Below, piece after piece: positions 9,792 to 18,976 of a DNA stretch of 64,000 bases. The notes beneath the pieces are model-generated. The model made no database searches and had not been told where the DNA came from. It worked only from the letters and a program-made list of their open reading frames with translations. The stretch is from Alphaproteobacteria bacterium UBA2966. GTDB taxonomy: Bacteria; Pseudomonadota; Alphaproteobacteria; UBA2966. Made by a program: the position numbers and the translations under genes. The DNA lies in the NCBI GenBank assembly GCA_002348365.1, contig DEBC01000130.1, positions 12,962 through 76,961 on the forward strand. The letters are read 5' to 3'. How positions within the stretch are numbered: position 1 is the stretch's first letter; each line of letters starts with the position of its first letter.

Positions 9792-10364
9792 ATGAACGAA
9801 CCGTCAGATACTACAGGACAACTGCTGCGGGCCTTGTGGCTGCCCATCGCGGCCATGGTTGTCGTGGTCGTTGTATCCAATATCGCTGTCCAGTATCCGA
9901 TCAACGACTGGATCACCTGGGGTGCTCTCACCTATCCCGTGGCCTTTCTGGTGACTGATCTGACAAACCGAAGGTTCGGAGTTGGCGCGACACGCCGGGT
10001 CGTTTACGTCGGGTTCGCCATCGCCGTGGTGCTTTCCATATGGGCGGCAGGACCAAGGATCGCCATTGCATCGGGGAGTGCATTTTTGGCGGCCCAGCTT
10101 CTCGACGTTCTGATCTTTGACCGGTTGCGCCGGTCGGAGGCGTGGTGGCGGGCACCGCTGGTATCGTCACTGTCCGCCTCAGCCCTTGATACCGCCTTGT
10201 TCTTCTCCATCGCCTTTGCCGGCGCTGGTCTTCCCTGGGTCACCTGGGGGCTCGGCGACTTTGGCGTCAAGGTGGCGATGGCACTGGCCCTGCTGATTCC
10301 ATTCAGGGCAATGATGGGCTTTGTTTCGCCCTCAGCGCTTGAAACGCGCCGGACTGCCGCATAG
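9792..10364 (+). CDS. VUT family transporter (YhhQ-like queuosine precursor uptake)
   Basis: 190-aa integral membrane protein with about six hydrophobic segments. The segment WGALTYPVAFLVTDLTNRRFG is the strong signature of the VUT/YhhQ (old DUF165) family, whose E. coli member imports queuosine precursors such as preQ0. Later segments SSLSASALDTALFF and the final helix also fit. Which precursor is moved here is inferred from the family. Its last 33 bases overlap the last 33 bases of the convergent EamA gene. Confidence 0.85.
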   Translation: MNEPSDTTGQLLRALWLPIAAMVVVVVVSNIAVQYPINDWITWGALTYPVAFLVTDLTNRRFGVGATRRVVYVGFAIAVVLSIWAAGPRIAIASGSAFLAAQLLDVLIFDRLRRSEAWWRAPLVSSLSASALDTALFFSIAFAGAGLPWVTWGLGDFGVKVAMALALLIPFRAMMGFVSPSALETRRTAA

Positions 10365-11267
10365 GCGGCGCAACCTGCCGTCAATGACGGCCAGCCCGAC
10401 ACTGATAAGCGCCATGCCTGTGAAGTGGCGGACATCCAATTGCTCGCCGAGAATCAATGTTCCGAGCAGGATGGCACTGACAGGTACGAGGAACGTGACC
10501 AGCAGAAGATTCGTCGCCCCGGCGGTGGCGAGGATACGGAAATAGATAACGTAGGCGAGTACCGTGGAGAACAGTGCCAGGGCAATAACGGCGCCAATTG
10601 TCCAACCATCGGGCAGAGCGAGGGCCCAGGGTTGATCGACGACCAGCGTCAAGGGAATGAATATCACCGTTGACGCGGTGAGTTGACCGGTCGCGGTCGT
10701 CATCGGAGAGAGTTCCATCCGGACGAACCGACGTCCATAGATTCCCGCGAACGCATACGAGACTCCCGCTCCAAGGACAGCAAGCTGTCCCGCAACGCTG
10801 CCATCGAATGTGCGCAGGACATCGGGTCCGATCATCAGGGCGACTCCGATGAAACCGACCACCACACCCAACATCCGCGCGCTTGTCGCTTTTTCATCTG
10901 TCGTCAGGACATGAGCTACGAGAACCGTAAGCAGGGGTGTCGTCGCGTTGAGGATGGAGGCAAGGCCGCTGTCGATGTGGGTTTGACCCCAGACAATCAG
11001 GGTGAACGGCATCAGGTTGTTGAGGATTCCCATGACCAGGAATGCTCTCCACACGTGGAGACCGTGCGGCATCCGCACACCCGCAAGGGGTAGCAGGATG
11101 TTCAGTGCCAGCGCCGCCAAACCGACCCGCAGAACGACGACGGTCAAGGGCGGCAATGATGCCACCGCGACTTCCATGAAGAAGAACGATCCACCCCAGA
11201 AATCGGACAGGGTCACGAGCAGCGTCCATTCCAGGCCGCCCATGGTCGTTTGAACTTGCGTGGCCAT
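10332..11267 (-). CDS. EamA/DMT family transporter
   Basis: 311 aa with ten predicted membrane helices arranged as two EamA repeats (about residues 10-145 and 160-295). Typical pieces are FWGGSFFFMEVA in the first repeat and AVLGAGVSYAFAGIYGRRF at the start of the second. DMT carriers export or import small metabolites; nothing here reveals the substrate. The start could also be the ATG eight codons in. The gene converges on the VUT transporter and overlaps it. Confidence 0.85.
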   Translation of the reverse strand: MATQVQTTMGGLEWTLLVTLSDFWGGSFFFMEVAVASLPPLTVVVLRVGLAALALNILLPLAGVRMPHGLHVWRAFLVMGILNNLMPFTLIVWGQTHIDSGLASILNATTPLLTVLVAHVLTTDEKATSARMLGVVVGFIGVALMIGPDVLRTFDGSVAGQLAVLGAGVSYAFAGIYGRRFVRMELSPMTTATGQLTASTVIFIPLTLVVDQPWALALPDGWTIGAVIALALFSTVLAYVIYFRILATAGATNLLLVTFLVPVSAILLGTLILGEQLDVRHFTGMALISVGLAVIDGRLRRLCGSPARFKR

Positions 11268-11475
11268 GGCCCTTCAGACGCTAAGACAGGGGAATTTCAT
11301 TCACAGAATCTAGGGGCGTTCGGAGCCCGGGACATTCCCATACTTGCGGTCACATTTCAGCGATCTCGAAAATATGTGGATTGGTTTGCGACCGCTCCGT
11401 GTTTGATAATCACGGCATGTCCCGATCAAAGGGCCGGTCACACAAGAATTCTTCATATGGGGAGGATTAAGAAAC

Positions 11476-12234
11476 ATTTACGCACGACGTTCGATCATCA
11501 AGCGTGTCGCCGGGCTTCCGCTTGCCGCCGTGCTGGCGGATCCGCTGCTGGCGCAGGCCGCTGCCGCGACGCTTGAGACCGTATCCCTGCGCACTTCAGG
11601 CGGCCAGGATGTTTCGGCGTCCCTCGCAAGACCTTCCGCGGCCAAGGCCCCTACGATCATGCTGATACATGAATGGTGGGGATTGAACGACCAGATCAAG
11701 GCTGTAGACCGGGAATTTGCCAACGAGGGATATCTGGCGCTCGCCATCGATCTCTATGGCGGAAAAGTTGTCTCGGTTCCTGACGATGCGCGCAGCTTTA
11801 TGAAACAGGTTGATCCCGAGGTTGCAACGGATACCGTCTCCTCTTGGGTCGACTGGTTGCGCATTCACGATCGTGGCAACGGGAACGTCGCGACCATCGG
11901 TTAGTGTTTTGGGGGCGGCTGGTCCCTGAACACGTCGCTGGCGGTGCCGGTTGATGCGACAATCGTCTACTACGGCAATGTTACCAAGACTGCGGACCAG
12001 TTGAAGTCCCTAAAGGGACCCGTCCTCGGACACTTCGCGGCCAAGGACAAGTGGATCAATCAGAAAATGATCGATGGCTTCGAGGCGGGAATGAAAGGTG
12101 CGGGCAAAACCTTCGAGACCCACTGGTACGAGGCCAATCATGCATTTGCCAATCCAACCCAGGCCCGCTACGACGAAGCGGACGCCAAGCTGGCTTGGCA
12201 ACGTACGCTCGCGTTCTTGAAGAAACACGTTTAG
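11476..12234 (+). pseudogene. Dienelactone hydrolase interrupted by one TAG codon
   Basis: The frame encodes an exported dienelactone-hydrolase-family alpha/beta enzyme. It has a twin-arginine-like leader (ARRSIIKRVAG, hydrophobic stretch, AQAAA), then IHEWWGL, an internal Asp in AAKDKW and the triad His in ANHAF. At the nucleophile elbow, which in the family reads IGYCFGGG, the Tyr codon is TAG (11902-11904), directly before the Cys codon of the catalytic triad. Everything after it stays in frame to 12234. No ATG, GTG or TTG lies in frame before 11530, which is inside the leader. An ATT at 11476, ten bases after GGGGAGG, is where a start is expected, so the start codon may be lost too. Most likely a recent pseudogene; sequencing error or readthrough are alternatives. 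Confidence 0.85.
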
Positions 12235-12270
12235 ACCGGATTTCCCGAGCCGCCAGGGGGCTTCGCGCGG

Positions 12271-14124
12271 TCAGTGAACGCGCGCCGAACCTCCGGGAGT
12301 CATGTGCTGGGGGTCCTCGTCGAACAACTCGGCGAGCTTGTCCATCATGGCGCCGCCGAGTTGTTCCGCATCGACGATGGTTACCGCCCGCCGGTAGTAG
12401 CGTGTAACGTCGTGGCCGATACCGATTGCGACGAGTTCGACCGTCGATCTCGTCTCGATCCATTGGATGACCTGACGCAGGTGCCGATCCAGGTAGTTGC
12501 CGGGATTGATCGACAAGGTCGAATCATCCACCGGGGCGCCATCTGAGATGACCATCAGGATCCGGCGTTGTTCGTGGCGTCCCAAAAGTCGGTAATGGGC
12601 CCACAGCAACGCTTCGCCGTCGATGTTCTCCTTGAGGATACCCTCGCGCAACATGAGCCCCAGGCTCTTTCGTGCCCTCCGCCAGGGCTCGTCCGCGCCC
12701 TTGTAGATGATATGACGCAGATCGTTGAGACGCCCGGGGTTGGGTGGCTTGCCCCGTGACAGCCATAGCTCTCGCGCTTGGCCGCCTTTCCAGGCACGTG
12801 TAGTGAAGCCGAGAATCTCGACTTTGACGCCACAGCGTTCCAAGGTGCGTGCAAGGATGTCGGCGCATGTCGCGGCAACGCTGATCGGGCGTCCCCGCAT
12901 CGAACCCGAATTGTCGATGAGCAACGTCACGATGGTATCGCGGAAATTGGTTTCCTGCTCCTGCTTGTAAGACAGGGAATGCATGGGGTTGACCACAATC
13001 CGGGCCAATCGGGCGGCATCCAGCAGACCTTCATCGAGATCGAATTCCCAGGACCGTTGCTGCTTGGCCAACAGCCGTCGCTGCAAACGATTGGCAAGCC
13101 GACCGATCACCGTCTGCAGATGTTGAACCTGCCGGTCGAGCTGTGCCCGAAGCCGGACAAGTTCTTCGGCGTCACATAACTCTGTGGCCTCGACGATCTC
13201 GTCAAACTGGGAGGAATAAGATTGGTATGGTGGCTCGTTTGCGTTGTCGCCGTATATCCCATCCGGCCACCACGGGTGTTCAGACTTGCCAGGATCCTCT
13301 TCACCATCTCCCATGGGTTGCATTTCATCGGAGGCAATGAAGTCGGTTTCGCCGGCACTCTCGCCTTCAGCGACCTCTTCGGTCTCCGCGGACATGCCTT
13401 CGGGTGGTGATCCGTCACCGTTTTCGTCTTGGTTCTCTTGATCCGTCTCATCCTGATCGGATGATTGGTCGAGTTCCTCCTCCTCGCCATCCCATTCCTC
13501 GGCGAGTTCGAGATGAGCGATCAGCCGCCGTGCCACAGCAGAAAATGATGCTTGATCGTCGATGGTTTCGGCGAGGTCGTGGAAATCGCTACCTGCCTTC
13601 TTTTCGATCTCTTCGCGCCAGAGATCCACGATTTGCCTGCCGCCCTCAGGCGTTGCGCAGCCGGTCAATTGCTCGCGCAGCATCAGTCGGACAGCATCGG
13701 CCAGTGGCGCCTGCTCCCGGTGTTCCATCTTGGCGAAACCGCGAGCCTCGCACTCCTTCGCCAGTGCGTCTTCGAGATTCTGCGAAACGCCGACCATGCG
13801 CCGGGCACCGATGGCTTCGATGCGCGCGAGTTCTACGGCGTTAAAAAGTGCACGTGCGTCCTGGCCCTTGGGAGCACGCGCTGCGTGCAGTTTTTCGTCA
13901 TGGTGGCGGACCCGAAGTGCCAGCGAATCGGCCATCCCGCGAATCTGCCCGACTTCGTTCGCCGGAAGCTCCCGCGAAGGCAGGGGTAGGCGGGCGCGGT
14001 CGCCGCTGAGACCCGCCCCTTCGGAACCATAAGAGACCTCCAGCTCTTCGTTTTCGGCGATCGCCCGCATCGTCGCGGTAACGGCGCGCTTAAACGGTTC
14101 AACCGGGCTCTCGGGCTGGCTCAT
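12271..14124 (-). CDS. cobT: Cobaltochelatase subunit CobT
   Basis: 617 aa. With CobS and CobN it inserts Co2+ into hydrogenobyrinate a,c-diamide in aerobic cobalamin synthesis. It has the CobT layout: an N-terminal helical domain, a very acidic linker (about 211-280) and a C-terminal von Willebrand A domain with the metal-binding MIDAS motif DNSGSM at 404-409. The linker and MIDAS resemble those of BchD/ChlD in Mg-chelatase. It lies 31 bases after cobS on the same strand. No cobN is in this window, so the third subunit must be encoded elsewhere. Confidence 0.96.
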   Translation of the reverse strand: MSQPESPVEPFKRAVTATMRAIAENEELEVSYGSEGAGLSGDRARLPLPSRELPANEVGQIRGMADSLALRVRHHDEKLHAARAPKGQDARALFNAVELARIEAIGARRMVGVSQNLEDALAKECEARGFAKMEHREQAPLADAVRLMLREQLTGCATPEGGRQIVDLWREEIEKKAGSDFHDLAETIDDQASFSAVARRLIAHLELAEEWDGEEEELDQSSDQDETDQENQDENGDGSPPEGMSAETEEVAEGESAGETDFIASDEMQPMGDGEEDPGKSEHPWWPDGIYGDNANEPPYQSYSSQFDEIVEATELCDAEELVRLRAQLDRQVQHLQTVIGRLANRLQRRLLAKQQRSWEFDLDEGLLDAARLARIVVNPMHSLSYKQEQETNFRDTIVTLLIDNSGSMRGRPISVAATCADILARTLERCGVKVEILGFTTRAWKGGQARELWLSRGKPPNPGRLNDLRHIIYKGADEPWRRARKSLGLMLREGILKENIDGEALLWAHYRLLGRHEQRRILMVISDGAPVDDSTLSINPGNYLDRHLRQVIQWIETRSTVELVAIGIGHDVTRYYRRAVTIVDAEQLGGAMMDKLAELFDEDPQHMTPGGSARVH

Positions 14125-14155
14125 GATACCTCGGTGGTCGGGGTCGCGGTTGCGA

Positions 14156-15160
14156 CTACATCAACGTAATGTTGGTGGCGGATTCGGGAAGTTCTTCGCC
14201 GATACAGCGCTGGTAGTACTCCGCCACCGTGGTCCGCTCCACCTCGTCGCACTTATTCAGGAAAGTGAGGCGGAAGGCAAAACCCACATCATTGAAGATG
14301 GATGCGTTCTCGGCCCACGTGATGACGGTCCGTGGCGACATCACGGTGGAGATGTCTCCGTTCATGAAACCGGCACGTGTGAGATCGGCAAGATTGACCA
14401 TATTGGCCACGACTTTGCGGCCCTCGGCCGTGTCATAAGCCGGGGTCTTGGCAAGAATAATCTCGAGCTCCTTCTCATGAGGCAGATAATTGAGCGTCGA
14501 AACAATATTCCAGCGGTCCATCTGGCCCTGGTTGATCTGCTGTGTGCCGTGATAAAGGCCCGTGGTGTCACCCAGGCCGATGGTGTTGGTCGTGGAGAAA
14601 AGCCGGAACGCGGGATGCGGACGGATGACCTTGTTTTGATCCAACAGGGTCAGTTTGCCCTCAGCCTCAAGTGCCCGCTGAATTACGAACATCACGTCCG
14701 GCCGGCCGGCGTCATACTCGTCGAACACCAGCGCGGTCGCTGATTGCAGCGCCCACGGCAGCATGCCTTCTCGAAACTCCGTTATCTGCTTGCCATCCCG
14801 GATGACGATGGCGTCTTTGCCGATGAGATCAATTCGGCTGATATGGGAGTCAAGATTGACCCGGACGCACGGCCAATTGAGTCGCGCCGCTACCTGTTCA
14901 ATGTGGGTCGATTTGCCAGTCCCGTGATAGCCTTGGATCATGACGCGGCGGTTGTAGGCGAAGCCGGCCAGGATGGCGAGAGTGGTTTCGTGATCGAAGC
15001 AATAGGCCTCGTCGATATCCGGCACCAACTCATGCGTCTGTGAGAACGCGGGTGCCTGTAGATCGGTTTCGAGCCCAAAGACCTGATTGACCGACACGGT
15101 GATGTCGGGAACGCCGAGCGGCTGTTCGGCCCCTTCGACCGCGGTATCCGTGGAATCCAT
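14156..15160 (-). CDS. cobS: Cobaltochelatase subunit CobS (AAA+ ATPase)
   Basis: 334-aa AAA+ ATPase partner of CobT. Walker [10 protein letters not shown] lies at 77-85. Walker B reads [10 protein letters not shown], followed by the sensor segment [12 protein letters not shown], all typical of CobS. It forms rings with CobT that power cobalt insertion by CobN. It is preceded by the J-domain gene 31 bases upstream and followed by cobT after 31 bases, so the three genes form one operon. This order is common in alphaproteobacteria. Confidence 0.97.
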   Translation of the reverse strand: MDSTDTAVEGAEQPLGVPDITVSVNQVFGLETDLQAPAFSQTHELVPDIDEAYCFDHETTLAILAGFAYNRRVMIQGYHGTGKSTHIEQVAARLNWPCVRVNLDSHISRIDLIGKDAIVIRDGKQITEFREGMLPWALQSATALVFDEYDAGRPDVMFVIQRALEAEGKLTLLDQNKVIRPHPAFRLFSTTNTIGLGDTTGLYHGTQQINQGQMDRWNIVSTLNYLPHEKELEIILAKTPAYDTAEGRKVVANMVNLADLTRAGFMNGDISTVMSPRTVITWAENASIFNDVGFAFRLTFLNKCDEVERTTVAEYYQRCIGEELPESATNITLM

Positions 15161-15191
15161 GAAGTGAGTCCGTGTTGTTAAGGGCTACGGA

Positions 15192-15779
15192 TCATGTGTA
15201 GCCGGAAGAGAGCAAGAAGCCATACGCTTGATTGACGGCCTTCAGCCTTTCCTCGGCTTTCTTGCTGCCACCGTTAGCGTCTGGATGGAACTTTTTGACG
15301 AGTTCCTTGTATCGGTCCTTGATTTGTTGCAAGTCTGCGTCTGAGTCAAGGTTCAGTTCGGCCAAGGCGCGTCTTTCTTCGGACGTGATTCTCCGCCTTT
15401 GGCCTGATTCGTCTACGACTGTAACGTCATCTTCGCCCCATAAAACCCCGTAATCGTCCCGAAAACTGCCAAAAAAATCGCGGTCAGGAGAGAAATCGCG
15501 CGCAGCGCCTTTTCGAGAGTCAGTTGCAAACGGCCAAGTGGGTCGATGCCAGGTGACAGCACTTTTTTGGAATCTTTCGATGTCGTTCTGGGACATGCCG
15601 TCAAAGTAATTCCAGGTCGAGTTGTAGGCACGAACATGATCGAGGCAGAACCAAAAGTATGAATCGAGATCGTGCGGAGATTTCGGCGCCCGGAATTCCC
15701 CCTCGGAATCGCACTCCGGATGATCGCAGACGCGAACGGACTGTGCGGGACTGAAATTCTTGAGCTTAGACGGGGGCAT
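15192..15779 (-). CDS. J-domain protein with C-terminal J domain
   Basis: 195 aa. The J domain is at the C-terminus (about 138-192) with the Hsp70-stimulating HPD at 165-167, unlike DnaJ where it is first. The N-terminal region carries CDHPECDSEGEFRAP and, later, WFCLDHVRAYN; the Cys/His pairs (C18, C23, C45) suggest a metal-binding or structural site. This architecture recurs next to cobS in alphaproteobacteria. It lies 31 bases upstream of cobS in the same operon. A co-chaperone role for cobaltochelatase assembly is inferred from position, not shown. Confidence 0.85.
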   Translation of the reverse strand: MPPSKLKNFSPAQSVRVCDHPECDSEGEFRAPKSPHDLDSYFWFCLDHVRAYNSTWNYFDGMSQNDIERFQKSAVTWHRPTWPFATDSRKGAARDFSPDRDFFGSFRDDYGVLWGEDDVTVVDESGQRRRITSEERRALAELNLDSDADLQQIKDRYKELVKKFHPDANGGSKKAEERLKAVNQAYGFLLSSGYT

Positions 15780-15899
15780 TCAACAAGTATGGAGTCAGGC
15801 CGTTGTGCTGACAACCGTTGGCACGACGCGGATTTTTGTAGAATTGAACATAGGGTCAATACTTGCTACCACGATTCAATCGCAACGGGAGTTGATGGC

Positions 15900-16700
15900 G
15901 TGACGGTCGACACAGCACAAATCGTCAGTGCAGCGGAGTTTCTCTCGCAGGCTCGCCTCGGCGGCGGTCCAACGCAAGCGCCGCCGGCCGACCTTTCGCC
16001 CGAAACCGAGGCGGAAGGCTACGCGATCCAGGATGCGCTTCACGACATTCTTGAACGGGCAGGGCATGGACAGCCGATCGGACACAAGATCGGTTGCACG
16101 ACACCCGTCATGCAGGCGTTTCTCAAGATCGATCATCCCTGTTCAGGCGAAGTGTTCGACAGCACGGTATTTCAGGAAAGTGTCGAACTGCCACTGTCCG
16201 AGTTTCACCGTATTGGTGTGGAATGCGAAATTGCGGCACGTCTTGGTACTGATCTGCCCGGTAACCTCAGTTCCTATACGCGTGACAGCGTTGGCGACGC
16301 GGTGTCGGCGCTCATGGGGGCCATCGAGCTTGTTGATGACCGGTACGAGGACTACGCGGCCCTCTCGGCTCCCATCCTGATCGGCGATGATTTCTTCAAT
16401 GCCGGCGTTGTCCTGGGCGACGAGCAAACCGCTTGGCGGGAACTGGATCTGGCGGCGATACGTGGCACCCTCATGATCGATGGTGTCGAACATGCTTCCG
16501 GGTTCGGCTCCGACATACTCGGCGATCCACTCGAGGCACTGGCATGGCTCGCCAACCACCGCGTCCAAATGAGAAAGCCGTTGCGCGCGGGCACCTTTGT
16601 CATGCTGGGGAGCGTCGTGCAAACGGTGTTCTTTGATGCCCCCGCGAGAGTCAGCGTCGAGCTTACGGGTCTCAGTCAAGCTGAGGTGCGATTTGTCTGA
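15900..16700 (+). CDS. 2-keto-4-pentenoate hydratase/FAH-superfamily enzyme
   Basis: 266 aa of the fumarylacetoacetase/MhpD superfamily. These metal-dependent enzymes hydrate or decarboxylate 2-oxo-enoic acids in aromatic breakdown. Recognisable parts are GYAIQDAL, GHKIGCT near residue 63, the acidic metal ligands in RIGVECEIAARL, and the C-terminal RAGTFVMLGSV. The GTG start has GGGAG eight bases upstream; longer frames reach into the J-domain gene and are rejected. It is divergent from the J-domain/cobS/cobT operon, which starts 121 bases away. The specific substrate is unknown. Confidence 0.85.
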   Translation: MTVDTAQIVSAAEFLSQARLGGGPTQAPPADLSPETEAEGYAIQDALHDILERAGHGQPIGHKIGCTTPVMQAFLKIDHPCSGEVFDSTVFQESVELPLSEFHRIGVECEIAARLGTDLPGNLSSYTRDSVGDAVSALMGAIELVDDRYEDYAALSAPILIGDDFFNAGVVLGDEQTAWRELDLAAIRGTLMIDGVEHASGFGSDILGDPLEALAWLANHRVQMRKPLRAGTFVMLGSVVQTVFFDAPARVSVELTGLSQAEVRFV

Positions 16701-16804
16701 GGTTGCGCCACTCCGGCGAGATCACGGTGAAAGGGGAACGGCTTGACAGGTGATCACGTGCTGACCAACGTGCGGGACCCTCATAGGTCTGTGGAATTGA
16801 GAAA

Positions 16805-17077
16805 ATGAGTGTCGCCGAATCAATCCAGTCCAAGTTGAGCGAGGCATTCTCGCCGACTAACCTGAACATCATCGACGAGTCACATCTGCACGCGGGGCAT
16901 ATTGGTGCAAGACCCGAGGGTGAAACCCATTTTCGTGTCGACATTGTTTCCGCGGCCTTCGCCGGCGTCTCCCGCGTCGAACGCCAACGTATGATTTATC
17001 GCGTGCTGGCCGAGGAGCTTTCCGAGCGCGTTCACGCGCTCGCACTTCAGGTGCGGACACCCGAAGAGGCGGCCTGA
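16805..17077 (+). CDS. bolA: BolA family protein
   Basis: 90 aa. The BolA/YrbA fold is clear: an N-terminal helix, then DESHLHAGHIGA with the conserved His residues, GETHFRVDIVS, and the helix VERQRMIYRVLAEELSERVHALAL. BolA proteins bind [2Fe-2S] clusters with monothiol glutaredoxins and act in iron-sulfur handling. In many alphaproteobacteria bolA sits next to the J-domain/cobS/cobT genes; here it lies 104 bases after a hydratase gene that separates it from them. The monothiol glutaredoxin partner is not in the window. Confidence 0.93.
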   Translation: MSVAESIQSKLSEAFSPTNLNIIDESHLHAGHIGARPEGETHFRVDIVSAAFAGVSRVERQRMIYRVLAEELSERVHALALQVRTPEEAA

Positions 17078-17121
17078 GACGGAGCCGGGCGGAGAATCTT
17101 TCCCAATCCGGCACGACACCC

Positions 17122-18000
17122 TTAGATCAGGACGAAGGCGATGAGAAACGGCAGGGTCAGGAAGGAGAGTGTTGTTGAGATAACGACGGCTCCGGCGACA
17201 TCCGAGGGCCGATTACCGTAGCGCTGCGCGAACAGATAGTTGTAGACGGCGACGGGCATCGTGCACTGCAGAATGACCACACCGCGCGCAACGCCCTCGA
17301 ACTGAAACAGCTCCGCGAGGGCAAGGCCGATGGCGAACCCCAGGGCCAGTCGGAGTAAGCCAACCCAGATCGCCCGTCCGAGGTTCTCGACCCGCATCTG
17401 GGCGAGCGCGACGCCGAGTGCGATCAGGATGGCCGGGATCGTGAAATCGCCGATCAGCTTGGTCGTATTGGCTAGCCATAGAGGTGGTTTCACGCCCAAG
17501 GCAAGAAATAAGACGCCGGCCGCCGCGGCCCAAATCAGTGGAGTCCGGAATAACCGCAGCGGCGAAATGTCGCCGGAGGCCAGCCACACGCCGAGGGTGA
17601 AGTTCCCAAGGGAAGTCACTGTGAAAAAGGCAATTCCGAGCGCCAGTCCCTCATCACCGAATGCAAAAAGGCACAACGGCAAACCCATGTTCCCGGCGTT
17701 GGGGAACAAGAGGGAAGGAAGAAAGGTTCGGACGGGCTGTCGAGTGATCAAGAGGAGCCCACCCCCCACGGCACAAATCACCGCCAGAGACACCAATGTG
17801 GCCAGCGCCATATCGCCCACGGCTTCAAGGTCGACCGCAAACCGCGTCAACGTCGAAAAGATCAGACAAGGTGTGCCGATGACCAGCACAAGTGACGTCA
17901 GCAGCTCGGTGTTGAAGTGAGGCCCGAAACGAGCCCAGAGGAACCCCAGGGCGGCGCCGAGGAGGACAGGAGCAACGATGGCGAAGATCTCGGAGGTCAC
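17122..18000 (-). CDS. AEC family transporter, second of a pair
   Basis: 292 aa, about ten membrane helices, auxin efflux carrier (AEC) superfamily. Typical segments are GTPCLIFSTLTRF in the first half and NAGNMGLPLCLFAFGDEGLALG in the middle. AEC proteins move organic acids, malonate or small amphipathic compounds; the substrate is unknown here. The GTG start overlaps the stop of the upstream AEC gene as GTGA, so the two are translationally coupled and may form a heteromer or arose by tandem duplication. Confidence 0.85.
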   Translation of the reverse strand: MTSEIFAIVAPVLLGAALGFLWARFGPHFNTELLTSLVLVIGTPCLIFSTLTRFAVDLEAVGDMALATLVSLAVICAVGGGLLLITRQPVRTFLPSLLFPNAGNMGLPLCLFAFGDEGLALGIAFFTVTSLGNFTLGVWLASGDISPLRLFRTPLIWAAAAGVLFLALGVKPPLWLANTTKLIGDFTIPAILIALGVALAQMRVENLGRAIWVGLLRLALGFAIGLALAELFQFEGVARGVVILQCTMPVAVYNYLFAQRYGNRPSDVAGAVVISTTLSFLTLPFLIAFVLI

Positions 18001-18884
18001 AGCACGTATGCCAAGAGAAGGGGGAGCGTGACGATGGAGATGAAGCCTGAAACCACGACCATCGCGGCAACTTCGTCGGGTTCCTGGTCATAGAACTGCG
18101 AAATGAGGTAGTTCACGACCCCAACCGACAGCGCACAGTTGATGATCAGAACGCCACGCTCCACACCTTCGAAGTCGAACAGGTCTGCAGCCACGACACC
18201 GATCACAAAACCCATCCCCAGCCTCAAGATCGAGAGCCAGAAAGCGCGCCGAATATTGGCGACCCGAAGCGTGGCAAGGGCCACGCCCAGCATGAACAGC
18301 AGAAGAGGGATGGCGAGGCCAGAGATCAGCCCTGTGGTATTGGCGAGCCAGACCGGCGGCTTGTTGCCGCTGACGAGGAAGAGGACGGCTCCCAGCGCGG
18401 CGTAGAGGAGCGGTGCCCGAACCAGGTCACGCCCTGAGAATTTTCCCGATGCCACCCACACACCCAACGTTGCGACCATCACCGAATCAACAGTGAACCA
18501 TGCGGTCGACAGCGCCAGACCAAGTTCACCGTACGCAAACAGGCACAGCGGCAGGCCGACGTTGCCGGCATTGGGATAGACCATGCCGTTGAGGTAGACG
18601 GGAAGTGACAGGCGTGCGGCGCGCAGCACCAGCGCACCGATCACAGCAAAAGCGATATGAGTCGCCAGCGAGGCCCACGCCATATCGACAAACACCAGGG
18701 GATCGACATCCACGCGGGTCAATGTCGAAAAGATCAGGCAAGGCATGCCGACGTTGTGAATAAGGTTGGCAAGGAATAGAACGTCGAAGTCCCGACCAAG
18801 CTTGGCCCAGGTGAAGCCGATCGAGATTGTGATCACGACAGGCGCGATCACCGGGATCAGGTTCAACAGTAACTCTTGAGACAT
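17997..18884 (-). CDS. AEC family transporter, first of a pair
   Basis: 295 aa, AEC superfamily. It aligns along its whole length with the following gene: both have PCLIFSTLTR, NAGN[MV]GLPLCLFA[FY]G and the segment PP[LV]WLANTT. Between these the sequences differ a lot, so the duplication is old. The two coupled paralogues are convergent on bolA. The 92 bases up to the CorC-like gene allow a separate promoter. Confidence 0.85.
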   Translation of the reverse strand: MSQELLLNLIPVIAPVVITISIGFTWAKLGRDFDVLFLANLIHNVGMPCLIFSTLTRVDVDPLVFVDMAWASLATHIAFAVIGALVLRAARLSLPVYLNGMVYPNAGNVGLPLCLFAYGELGLALSTAWFTVDSVMVATLGVWVASGKFSGRDLVRAPLLYAALGAVLFLVSGNKPPVWLANTTGLISGLAIPLLLFMLGVALATLRVANIRRAFWLSILRLGMGFVIGVVAADLFDFEGVERGVLIINCALSVGVVNYLISQFYDQEPDEVAAMVVVSGFISIVTLPLLLAYVL

Positions 18885-18976
18885 GAAGCTCTGCAGTCCG
18901 CCGCGTCACTCGGTCCGGGCGCACTGACGGGTGCAGACAGCATGTGCCGCCGCCCGACACACCAACGACTCGGACA

